Assembly: GCF_039555335.1 (NCBI RefSeq)
Contig: NC_092628.1
Location: 29,350,128-29,414,127, forward strand
Origin: Amphiura filiformis
Lineage: Eukaryota > Echinodermata > Ophiuroidea > Amphilepidida > Amphiuridae
Direction: 5' to 3'
Length of the DNA: 64,000 bases
Each line of letters starts with the position of its first letter. The stretch's first letter is position 1. The notes beneath the pieces were generated by a model that was not told the DNA's origin, made no database searches, and was given only the letters and a program-made list of their open reading frames with translations. Below are positions 49,945 through 60,139 of the stretch, one piece after another. Position numbers and translations under genes: made by a program.

Positions 49945-52011
49945 ATGCCCTCCCGCAATTACCGAGATAGCGTCGAAAATCTACGAGGAAGCCGACCAGA
50001 TCTAAGTAACCTAGGCTTGGAACGGGATCATGAAGAAGATTTCAACATGTCTTCTTACAGACCTCGCCCAAGACCAACCCAGTCACACGCCTCGCAAGTA
50101 CTCGCAGCTTCGCAAGGTGGCGGTACATCTGGAATCTCATTAAGCCCTGCATCTGCATATTCAGCGACTTTGTTTTTGGATAGAAATAAAGATAAAGATA
50201 AAGATAAAACCAAGGACAAAGAAGATGACAAACCAAAACCTGACCGACAAGACTCACTTGGAGAGTTTCCTGATCACTACAAATTTGATGATAACAAACA
50301 CGTCTCTGCAATATTCGAAGCCATGCAGAATATGTACGAGAGTCAATTGTTATGTGACGTCACATTGGTAGTTGAGGATGAAGACTTTCCATGCCATCGA
50401 TGTATGCTAGCTGCGTGTAGTCCATATTTCCAAGCGATGTTTACAAGTGATCTTGCCGAGAGCAGACAGAGTAAAGTCCACATACATGGTATAGATGCCC
50501 CTTCAATGAAAATTATCTTAGACTTTTGTTACTCATCCAAAGTTGAAATCAATGAAACGAACGTTCAGGGTCTGTTACTTGCTGTCAACATGTTCCAAAT
50601 GAACAATTTACGAGATGCATGCGCAAGGTTCCTAGAACGTCACGTTACTTTAGGTAATTGTATAGGTATTTACTTCTTCGCTTCTGCTCACGAATGTGAA
50701 CGCCTTACCGATCTTGCAAAAGATCTTATCTGCGAGAATTTCACGGATGTGTCAAAAGAAGAGGAGTTTCTTCAGTTAACTAAAGACAGGATCGTGGACT
50801 TAATCAGCCGCGATGAGCTCAATGTAGATCGGGAGGAGACAGTATTTGAAGCTGTCATGGCATGGGTTAAGCACGATATTGAAGTAAGGCGATGCGATCT
50901 CTTAGAAATCGTCAGTCACGTCAGATTTGCTCTAATTAGTCCATACTACATTCACGACGTCATTGGTCGTGATAGGCTTATTGCACACAACAAGAGCTGT
51001 CAGCATCTTATAGACAGCGCGCTTCAGTACCACGTGCTTCGCGATAGGCGACAAGATCTGGATCTGACAAAGATCAACACAAATACACGTAAAGGAATGC
51101 CTGTCAAGGACTTGTTTGTTTTCCTCACGCATCACGCAGAAGACATGCCGAAAGAAAGCACCACCAGTGAGTTGTACAAGATCAAATCATTGCCAGATAT
51201 GATCGAGTGCGCCGAGTGTGTAGTCACTGGGGAAAACAACATCTTTGTCGCCGGTCGACAGCCACCAGATTACACCAATCGTCGCGTGTTTTCAAGTCGA
51301 CGCGGAGGTCTTTTCCAGTATGATCACTTCGACAGAAAGTGGCTTCCTCGCGCTGCAATGAATACTCAGCGATCATTATTCAGTATGACGGTCTTAGACG
51401 GAATGGTTTACGCAACGGGAGGTTTAGGGTCTGAAGGGGAGCTTCTCAACAGCGTGGAATTCTACAATCCCAGCACCAACAACTGGCGATTCACATCACC
51501 GATGCTTCATGGTACCAAAGCTCACGGTGTAGCTGCGGTAGGTGGTATGCTATACGTCATAGGCGGGGAAAATCTGGAGAACACAATAGAGACAATGCAG
51601 TGTTATAATCCCAGAGTAGACTCATGGTCTACATTGGGATGCATGATCCTACCAAGATCGTACGCCGGCGTTACGGTCTTTCAGCGCGAAATTTACGTCA
51701 TAGGCGGCACTGTAGCAGTAGGGGAAAGACATCCGGAAAATATGCTCAAATCGGTGGAGATCTTCAATCCCGATAGAAATGAATGGCGTTTTGGACCCGA
51801 GCTTCCTGAAGGTCGTTTCAACTTTACAGTGGTCACTTTCAATGGTAGTATATACGTATTTGGTGGAGAGACAGGTGGCGAGGAGCCTCCTGATAATAAG
51901 GTCTTTAGGTTGGATAATATCAAGCATGGTTGGCAAGAAGACAAAAGTGCCTGGCCGTTGTTGCAAACGCCATTCAATGCAGTGGTCGCGAGAATGAACA
52001 AGGATGCCTGA
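49945..52011 (+). CDS. BTB-BACK-Kelch (KLHL-type) protein, 688 aa, single coding exon
   Basis: A Kelch-like protein, probably a substrate adaptor for a Cullin-3 ubiquitin ligase (inferred from the family). Residues about 80-103 are a Lys/Asp-rich linker. BTB spans about 125-233 (LLCDVTLVVEDEDFPCHRCM, AACSPYFQAMF), BACK about 238-345, and Kelch blades about 425-675, each with GG and a following Y/W spacing (VYATGG, LYVIGGE, IYVIGG, IYVFGGE). Five blades are clear; the first is divergent (IFVAGRQ) and lacks the double Gly. I start at the ATG at 49945. The open frame runs back to a GTG at 49894, but TAA lies directly before that, and 49945 is the first ATG after a strong acceptor at 49863-49864. 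The N-terminal 120 residues are low-complexity and unrecognised. I cannot assign a specific KLHL orthologue. An intronless coding region is common in this family and need not mean a retrogene. Confidence 0.92.
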   Translation: MPSRNYRDSVENLRGSRPDLSNLGLERDHEEDFNMSSYRPRPRPTQSHASQVLAASQGGGTSGISLSPASAYSATLFLDRNKDKDKDKTKDKEDDKPKPDRQDSLGEFPDHYKFDDNKHVSAIFEAMQNMYESQLLCDVTLVVEDEDFPCHRCMLAACSPYFQAMFTSDLAESRQSKVHIHGIDAPSMKIILDFCYSSKVEINETNVQGLLLAVNMFQMNNLRDACARFLERHVTLGNCIGIYFFASAHECERLTDLAKDLICENFTDVSKEEEFLQLTKDRIVDLISRDELNVDREETVFEAVMAWVKHDIEVRRCDLLEIVSHVRFALISPYYIHDVIGRDRLIAHNKSCQHLIDSALQYHVLRDRRQDLDLTKINTNTRKGMPVKDLFVFLTHHAEDMPKESTTSELYKIKSLPDMIECAECVVTGENNIFVAGRQPPDYTNRRVFSSRRGGLFQYDHFDRKWLPRAAMNTQRSLFSMTVLDGMVYATGGLGSEGELLNSVEFYNPSTNNWRFTSPMLHGTKAHGVAAVGGMLYVIGGENLENTIETMQCYNPRVDSWSTLGCMILPRSYAGVTVFQREIYVIGGTVAVGERHPENMLKSVEIFNPDRNEWRFGPELPEGRFNFTVVTFNGSIYVFGGETGGEEPPDNKVFRLDNIKHGWQEDKSAWPLLQTPFNAVVARMNKDA

Positions 52012-52285
52012 CGAACATTAAGCCGATATGATCCTGGTTTGAAACCAGTGAGCATGTTTTTTACAATGCCCTCATTGGACATAAATACATAGGACAAACG
52101 TAGGCTGTTTGTAAATACAAAAGTAATGTAAAATACTTGTTCTAACTGTCCTACCAAATATTAGCGAAAATACCAAATTTGCTTACAAATCTTGAATTCT
52201 TCCAATAACGACTGGTAAGGAATGGGCCGCAATTCCAGAAAATTTTCACTCCCCACCAATGGAGAAAACCATCTTATAATTATGT

Positions 52286-53275
52286 TATTGGCAGGCTGGG
52301 AAATACGAAGTGCCGGACCATAACCCAGCAAACACAAAAACGTTTTAAAAACGTTTTAAATAAATTATATTTTGGCTTTTGGTTTAGGTAAAAACGTTTT
52401 AATAACATTAAAATGTCGGGTTATATAAAGGTCATGATAACGTTTTGTATGAAAACACACAACAACAATATTTTTAAATGTTTTCAAAAAATCTTATTGT
52501 AAACTATTTTTGCAAACATTTTTGCCAAATATTATGTCAATACTTAAATAACATTATGTTAAAATATTTGAACCGAGCAAACACAGAAATGTTCTTAAAA
52601 TGTTTTTTTCAAAACCTTTTAATAACATTTAAATGTCGGGTTATATAAAGGTCATGTAAACGTTTTTAAAACGTTATTGAAAATATTTTGGGCAAACATT
52701 TTTCGCAAAATATTTTTTCAACCCCAAAATAACATTCTGTTCAGAATGTTTTGTATCAAGTTTTCAAGAATGTTTTTGGAATGTTATTAAAACGTTTTTA
52801 TACCCTTTATATAACCCGACATTTAAACGTTTTCTGTAAAACATTTTTGTTTGCTGAGCAGTAGATTATCAAAAAATGCTTTTTAAGGTTATGAAAACGT
52901 TTTATACTCTTAATATACCCTTTATATAACCCGACATTTAAACATTTTCTGACAACCTTTTATAACCCTTTGCGAATGATGTCGAAAACGTTTTGTGTTT
53001 GCTGGGAAGGCACATAAATACTGATGTTCGACAATGTTATGATAAATGCCTTGATAACCAGATGAACCGGCAGCGAATTCAAGAAATAACCTAAATTCTA
53101 TGAACAAAATGCACAATTCTGATTAATAGTTAAAATGACCATTTGGGCCGGGGGCCAATTTGAACAAAATGGGTGGCCCCTGGTCACAGGTATTTGAGAA
53201 CCAGGGGCCATTTGGGGCTTTACGGGAGCCAAATTGCTCCTGGCCCCACTCATTTCCCAGCCTGGTTATTGGCCC
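52286..53275. mobile_element. Possible outer element interrupted by the AACGTTTT element
   Basis: GGCAGGCTGGGAAAT at about 52290 and ATTTCCCAGCCTGG at about 53262 are inverted, outside the previous element. Between them at 53150-53250 are palindromic CAGGGGCCA/TGGCCCCTG runs. Confidence 0.5.
52324..53006. mobile_element. Foldback element with AACGTTTT subterminal repeats
   Basis: CCCAGCAAACACAAAAACGT on the left, ACGTTTTGTGTTTGCTGGG on the right. The interior repeats AAAACGTTTT and GTCGGGTTATATAAAGG (left half) or ATATAACCCGACATTTAAAC (right half) several times. Starts about 310 bp after the Kelch stop. Confidence 0.85.
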
Positions 53276-53768
53276 TTGAACGTGCTTAAAGCAAAACCTC
53301 CTGGTAATGTAATTTCTCTAATGCCAAACGCAAACAGGTGAACAGTGGGATTTCACAGCTCAAAATGTTTAGCAGCCTTTTCAGATGGCTTACAAACAAG
53401 TAGTTCCTCATCACATTTCCATGCATCGCCCAGGCCTATTCTTGGTATATAGGGAATTTCCAATTGTCATCTTGACATTTTTGGGATTTTAATATTCCTT
53501 CATGACAGGACCTCCCATGCAATATTAAGGGGGAAAGGTGGAGGAATACACTTTTTACGCGTACGCGTGTGGATAATTTCTGGAATGGTCCATTGTGCAA
53601 CTTGAGCTACGAGATGACGTTTACCAGACTGTTATTTCAAATACACAAAAGGGTTTTAAAAACCTGATATAACAGATATCTTTTTAAATATTCCATTGTA
53701 AAATGTTTTATATGGTGGTAATTTTATGTTCGTCACTTAAAACTACAAACCACATGAATCACAAAGGG

Positions 53769-53990
53769 AAGGTTCTAAAAAGGTTTCAAAGTTGTCCTCT
53801 CAGGAGAACCCTTTGGGGTTCTCTAAAAACCATAAATTGTACCAAAACCGTCGAAAATGGCCCCCAAAATATGATACAGAACCGTTTCGGTTCTTTAGAG
53901 AACCTTTAAGTGTTCTCCAAAATTAAAGGTTCAAGAGGGAGGGTTCCCCTGAGAGGACAAAAAGGTTCTATTTATAACCTTTGTTTCTTA
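53769..53990. mobile_element. Foldback element with GGTTCTCTAAA repeats
   Basis: GTCCTCTCAGGAGAACCCT on the left pairs with AGGGTTCCCCTGAGAGGAC on the right; GGTTCTTTAGAGAACC lies between. Confidence 0.75.
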
Positions 53991-54382
53991 GAGTGAATTA
54001 GGTGCTTTGTATATGTATACATAACTTATCCAGTAACCTAAAAAAATGCTTAACTTTATTTGAAGGTTTTCCCAGACTTTTGATTAAAAAGGAGCACTCC
54101 TGTCTGTGACGTGTAGTTGCAATTCCTGGCATGATATTCCCATTTAAAGACAATTATAATTAATAAATTCTACAATAAAATTCTGCACGAAACAAAAATT
54201 CCGTCCATTTGTACCAAATTGTTTAGGTGACCCTTTAGATAAATGTACAGGCTTCCCTATAAATGCATCCCAAGTAATTTATGTAAGATAGAAATAGCTA
54301 TTTAGTCCTCGATGTACAATCCAGGCAACTTTAAATGTGACGTATATTACTAATTATACGCGCTTACGGTCAATCGTTGGTA

Positions 54383-54953
54383 TTAAAGGGGCACTTCGTG
54401 ATCTCTCCACAGCCTCACCCCCTCTTATTCTAAAAAAAGATGAAATTTCTATACCATGAGACAAATAGGACTACATAATGTTGTGTGCATTATATTTCAT
54501 GCAGATTCTGTTGTTTGAGAAAGATGTTGTCCAATATGTATTTTGGGGTGTCGACGGCCCGCCTATATATGATATGTATAGGCCCTATGGGGCGCTGTAA
54601 CACCGTAACAATTCGCCTAATGGCGCTATGGGCTGCCTTAACATAACTGGATTTTAGGCACAATCTAAAAGTGCCCTCCAGTAAAAATCCCACCAGCAAA
54701 TAAGGGCACATACCCTTAATTTTTGTTGGGGTTTTCAGAGGAGGGAACTCTCTATTTGTACATGAAATTTACCCATGGCAATGACCACATGTGCGACATT
54801 AGGCGAACCTTTACGGTACTGTAATTATGAGTAACTCACAAATTCAATATCCGAATCAAACGAAATTTTGGAAAATAAGCTTTTTTCGTAATATCTATTG
54901 AACCATATCATAAGAAGAGGTTGATAAAAAAATCACGAAATACCCCATTTTAA
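54383..54953. mobile_element. Foldback family H, copy 3 (long)
   Basis: TTAAAGGGGCACTTCGTGAT and CACAGCCTCACCCCCTCTTA on the left; AATCACGAAATACCCCATTT on the right; 571 bp. No coding capacity. Confidence 0.75.
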
Positions 54954-55465
54954 GGCTGTTGAACCATGCATATTCGGCTATTAGGCATATTTTGTATGTT
55001 TTTTTCTCTCAAGTGAGACGTATGTATGTATTCCAGTAGCCGTGCGGTGTTGACTTATAAATTCATCTATATGCGTACAAATTTAGTCGTCACAGCTGCA
55101 TCATTTGTTCAAGCGTGATGATAATGTCTATTAATTAAGGATCAATGTTTTAAAATAATAAATATTCAAGCTGATATACATGTATAAGAATTATGAATGG
55201 ATGTATAATTCTCAACTTTTGTTTCGAAGGATAAGTGTAATTTTGCTTGTGTCATATTGCATTTATTTTTTATCAAAAGAATATACTTTTAGAAGTACAC
55301 ACGAAATTTTTTTTGTTAGATGTGAAAGATGTTTAAGTTATTATTATAAATATTATGTATTATATTAAAGAAATGATGTTAAATAATGAAACATATGATC
55401 TGTAATCAATGATTAATACTGCAGCTATTATATTGCAGTCATGGAAGTAAGTTTTAACAGTCCGT

Positions 55466-55541
55466 GTAGCTCAGTGCTTAGAGCGTCGGACTCGCAATCC
55501 GAGGTCTGGGGTTCAAATCTCCGCACATGAAAGTATGTACA
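55466..55541 (+). pseudogene. tRNA-Ala(CGC)-like pseudogene or SINE head
   Basis: The D arm (GCTC/GAGC), anticodon arm (TCGGA, loop CTCGCAA, TCCGA) and T arm (loop TTCAAAT) fold well; the anticodon is CGC. The acceptor stem pairs at only about three or four of seven positions (3' side CACATGA), so a working tRNA is unlikely. It lies next to the foldback element starting about 55655. Confidence 0.6.
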
Positions 55542-55654
55542 GATTTTTTTTTATCTAGCTTTTCTGCCTATGCCTGTTATGTTTTCACTCTATTTTTATG
55601 TTTAATTGTACTAGTGTGCGATGTGTGGTTCTTATTTCCCGTATTTGGTATTTG

Positions 55655-56016
55655 CGTTTTGAGCGTTTCGACAGTTTTTTTTGTGGGACATGAGAGCACA
55701 TCAGACATATCGAATTGCATTCTGAATACGAAGAATGTCTTTCTGATATCAAATAATTTTAGGTGGTGTTTTGGAGTTAAAATTCATATCTTCAATACGA
55801 AAGGTCAAAAATTTTCAATTGATCGTCGGCTTTTCATCCCACCTACATACACTTCAAGTATAAATCATCAGATTTATAAAGCGAATTTCAAAAAATCAAA
55901 ATTATTTGATATCAGAAGGACATCATTCTTCGTATTCAGAATGCAATTCGATATGTCTAATGTGCTCTAATGTTCCACAATAAATACTGTCCAAACGTTC
56001 ATACCCCATCCCTTAA
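55655..56016. mobile_element. Palindromic element family P, copy 2
   Basis: Shares GAGCACATCAGACATATCGA, GCATTCTGAATACGAAGAAT and AATTGATCGTCGGCTTTTC with 15294-15936, and ends CCCTTAA. Shorter than copy 1 by about 280 bp in the middle. Confidence 0.8.
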
Positions 56017-56449
56017 CACGCTGCTTTTTGCTTGGGAAGGCACTCCGATATTTTCACTTTTTGTTTTTGCAAAAAAGCTAAAGAATATGACAGTTTTTAA
56101 TAATAGGGACAATGTTTCCGTTTTGTACATCATTTATAATTTTTTTATAAAACGGATGTCCATATTCCAAAATATAAGAAGTTGCTCAACAAAAATTATT
56201 TAGGGGTGGAAGTGCCACTTCAATATATGTTGCAATAATACAAGATTAAAATACCAACTACAAAATGTAATTTGATTACAAATTTATTTTCAATAACTAT
56301 TATACCTTGTATCAAAATTTTGTTATGTAGTCAAAATTATATTTTGCGGCATACAAAAATATACAAAATATTAGTATACTATCAACAAAAAGTATCAATA
56401 TGTACATAAACGTCAATATTGTAATAGAATGTCAAATCACTTAAGGTTG

Positions 56450-56670
56450 GTCTTAACCCTGGAATTATGGATATATTTGGACCTCATAACTACCAACATT
56501 TTTGTTACGTTACCGAAAAGTTTCTCCAAAACCTGAACATTTTGCCCGAATTTGACCTCACAGATGGATTTGTCAAGTCTAAGCCATTCTAAATATGTAT
56601 ACTGTTCAATTTTAGAAAACAATTTGCCAGTTATGAGGCCCAAAGACTTCCATAATTCCAGGGTTAAGAC
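56450..56670. mobile_element. Foldback element, 221 bp
   Basis: GTCTTAACCCTGGAATTATG and CATAATTCCAGGGTTAAGAC are perfect inverted ends. A lone related end sits at about 49169 (AGTCTTAACCCTGGAATTAC). Confidence 0.8.
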
Positions 56671-57104
56671 AATTGAATAGGCCTACACGGAATATATATT
56701 GCTTTAAAACTACTGCACTGGAAATTTTATTTCAACACAGACAACAGTTGTGGAGTTACAGTCAAAAATGAGGGAAACCAATATTTGATTAATAAATCAA
56801 TAACTACTTGCTGAATTTTCAGTGCAGTAGTTGTAGTCCTTGCCCTATAATATACAAATCTTACTTGTCTCCAATGCGCTATAATTTTTGAGAAAAATGC
56901 AAAAATAGGCACAAAATTGGCCAGGGGTGTAGTACCCCCTTAACGTAATCTTAATGACACATTGTATACAAAAAGATGTACGTTACCATGGTTACCAAGT
57001 AACAATCACTATGAATGTAAAAGACCAACATCAATTATTGTATGTATTATTACATTTCAACGCCATTGTTGTATCAATGATGAAACTATACTCTATTTCA
57101 CTAA

Positions 57105-57268
57105 CTCCAGTCAGCGACACTAGCTTCGAAGTTCAGCGTGTGATACGTTATTTCTTGCTTGTAGCCTACTTTGCTCGCACACGACAAGCAATATGTAGAC
57201 GCACCATTAAGTAACGCTAAGCTAACGCAGCACACGCTGAACTTCAAAGCTAATGCCGCCGACTGGAG
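57105..57268. mobile_element. Foldback element, 164 bp
   Basis: CTCCAGTCAGCGACACTAGC with GAAGTTCAGCGTGTG mirrored by CACACGCTGAACTTC and CGCCGACTGGAG. Confidence 0.8.
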
Positions 57269-57333
57269 GTAATAAAATACATGGACGAAAAAGATAACAG
57301 ACCGTGTACAAGCAGTCTCAGCATCACCAGACA

Positions 57334-57509
57334 ATGAGGGCCGATTTATCCATGAAATGGGACAGGCAAAATTGCTACGCACTTACCGCGTATTTTCACG
57401 GTCTGTCGCGTAATCGCGAAGGCACACAACGCTCTATCGCGTATACGCGAAGGCACGCAACGCTGGCGTGATTGTTAGACACGGCACAATCGAACAATCG
57501 GCCCTCATG
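57334..57509. mobile_element. Foldback element with two CGCGAAGGCAC units
   Basis: ATGAGGGCCGATT/AATCGGCCCTCAT ends; inside, CGCGAAGGCACACAACGCT and CGCGAAGGCACGCAACGCT stand in tandem about 35 bp apart. Confidence 0.65.
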
Positions 57510-57595
57510 AATATGCGAGAATTCACGGCATACAATGCACAGGCACTTTGACTGTTGATACATGGTCTGTAGTAGTCTGGTGAAATACCTTTTTT

Positions 57596-57692
57596 CCTCT
57601 CGGCGAGTCAGTGACGTCAATGCAGCATTTTGCATAGGTACGCGCGAGAATCAGCTGCCTTAAGGTGTTGACGTCACTGACTCACTAAGAGG
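57596..57692. mobile_element. Foldback family S, copy 2
   Basis: CCTCTCGGCGAGTCAGTGAC on the left, GTCACTGACTCACTAAGAGG on the right; 97 bp, shorter inside than copy 1. Confidence 0.8.
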
Positions 57693-59587
57693 AAAAGTAA
57701 TATATCTTGTGAAAAATTGTAATACTCTACTTATCATTAATTGCACCACGCATGCTCAATTCAAAACCTGTTTGTTGTTGTAATTATTATAATTTCATCG
57801 CATGCATTTAAGACACTGTTCCATTTTTAACCGTTATATGAAATACAAATTTTTAAGAGTAGTTTAGTTAAAACTATATTTGTACTCTAACTGTGCATCC
57901 GAATACAATAAATAAATAATACAAAAACATTATTGTATTTGAATATGTATGTATTGTTTCTTTTGTGTCTTGTGATTAATTTAATATAAATAGCGAAATA
58001 GCGAAACAAAATGCGGTGAAATTAATTACTCTCCTTTTGCAAGGGGCTGTATGTGCAATGAGTATAAGCCTCCCCCGTGATAAAAATTTCCAAACAGCGT
58101 GTCAAACATTGCTTGCACCCCTCTCGGCCTGCCAAAAATTGATCGCCCTCCTTCTACCTGCCAAAAAACCGTTTGTAATAAAATATTCGAGCAGAATATT
58201 TTGCATATTTTAGCGTTTACGTTCTGTTTTCCTAACCCGTTTATCTGACTGGTGCCCCAAAACATAAACAGTTTCAAAACAGCTCTCAAATCTCATCTTT
58301 ATCCGCAGTAACTTTGGTTTTTTGTTTTCCATAAACTCTTTTGTACTTCTCATGATACATGTATGTCACCATTGTTATATTTAATTATTGCTTAATGTTT
58401 ATATTTTTGATCTTTTGTGTTTTGCTTACCAGCGCTTTGAAACTTTCTTGAAAAGGCGCTTTATAAATGTTGCAGTATGTATGTAATGTGTGACAAAAAT
58501 GTCGACTTGCCCAAAATTGTTTGCCACCCTCTCGGCTTACTAACAAATTCTTGCTCCAGGGATCATAATTTTTGCACAGCCCCTAAGTGAGTTTGAAAGT
58601 GCCAACAGTAAAGCATTCCATAAAAGGGTTATTGTACGAGTGAATTGTAAGAGTGAATACAATGCTTTAAACTTTTTTGAAGCAAATTGCATTTAGAAAA
58701 GAATTATATTCACTTTATCTCCATTGATTTGATCATCGTAGGTATTTTTAGTGAAATATCTCAGTATTCATATTTTACATATGCCCTGATGGCATGATTA
58801 GAGCCTAATCTTTGTTTAGGTTCTGAATTTAAAACAACGGAAAATCCTTCAACGAAATGACGACTTGAAAGATTAAAAACAATATGTGTTTTTTTTATAA
58901 TTCTCAGCAGTATCTCTTAAAATATTGATTGCATCATTCTCTTATCATGAGGAATTTGTTTGTTTATTGGGGAATTGTCCTGTCAATAATGATGCATGAA
59001 TATTATAAAGGAAGAAAATACAATAATAGTTTTAATTTCTTCATACTAACGAACCTCAAATAGATATCAACCGTAGCTTTGTTTTGTGCCGACTCTAGAG
59101 GGCGATGTTATTTATTCATTATTATATAATTATTATCATTAATTTGCCATGTGCTATCCCGGGAGCCATTCGCGCTCGCGGTGAATCGCGCAAGGCACTT
59201 AACTGGTTATTATAGAGTGACGCTACACCGCACTGGAAGCGAGATCTGAACCAATTCGCACTCGTGGGATGAGTTAAATGTGATATTCTGATCCTCTTGA
59301 GCACGCAGATGTCACGAGTGTCATAATAATATACGCACGCAGCATCGCGACATGAGCGACCTAAAAAGCACAAGTACTGTAACTTGCTGCAACGCACTTA
59401 CAAGAAACTCACTCGCTACGCGTTCATTTTTCGGAAGCGGAACCGAGTGCCGGGAAGACACCTTTTTATATCATGGATGCGCATCCCGGAGGATCACATT
59501 ATTGTGCATTGTTGCGCATCCCGCTCTCGTCACCCAGTGGGACGGTCATTAATCTGGTTTCGTCGGTATGCGGAAAACATGACGATA
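57693..59587. other. Intergenic between the Kelch and EGF genes
   Basis: AT-rich; contains CCTGCCAAAAA repeat pieces at 58085-58165 and 58500-58545. The GC-rich 59160-59540 carries no convincing frame; a GGTTCAGATC box-B-like match on the minus strand at about 59250 is weak. Confidence 0.45.
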
Positions 59588-59853
59588 TATACTTTGATCA
59601 GCTCGTACTCGGCGGGCCTGGTAACATCGCGGATATTTCATTTTGAGAATATTTTATTTTGAGAATTGTCTTGTGATATCTCGCCAGAAGCATTACGAAT
59701 TATTAATTTAAGTCCTATACTTTGTCCACTTTCTTTAACACCCAAATTATAGAACAGACAAGTCAACTAATAGCACTCTTATCGTCGGTCAACTTTCCGG
59801 CGTAGCGGTAAAAGCCTAACATTTCCCGCCTATTACGAGCTGATCAAACTATA
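59588..59853. mobile_element. Foldback element just past the EGF gene's stop
   Basis: TATACTTTGATCAGCTCGTA and TACGAGCTGATCAAACTATA ends, with GGCGGG/CCCGCC inside. It occupies 28 to 293 bp downstream of the minus-strand stop and contains AATAAA on that strand at 59653-59658. Confidence 0.85.
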
Positions 59854-59880
59854 GACCATAGCTACATTTTTCCATAAACA

Positions 59881-60139
59881 TCATGTGTCGGGTTCAAGGA
59901 AACTAGAAAATGTTGGTGATGGCAAATCAAGATCTGGACTTTCATAATTACTCGTGGAAGACCTAATACTGAACTCATATGGGTGTTCGTCATCAGGAAA
60001 GACTTCGTACGGATTTTCCACGGTGATAGCTGCTGATGGGTCGTCCATTTTGGTACCCTCATAGGCGGGGTTAATGACAGAGTTATTGGAAAATTCACCG
60101 GCTGTTGCGTACAGGTAGTCTTCGCGACGACGCTTTTGT
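59881..60139 (-). CDS. Cytoplasmic tail exon and stop
   Basis: Starts [17 protein letters not shown] and ends SSFLEPDT before TGA. Contains NPAY, NPYE and HPYE plus several acidic Tyr contexts (EDYLYA, SNYESP), suggestive of endocytic or phosphotyrosine adaptor binding (inference). Confidence 0.88.

Noticed and set aside
51649-52157. Minus-strand frames opposite the Kelch domain
   Set aside because: Shadow of the Kelch coding sequence, no motif of its own.
55466-55541. Functional tRNA-Ala gene
   Set aside because: The acceptor stem does not pair on most positions.
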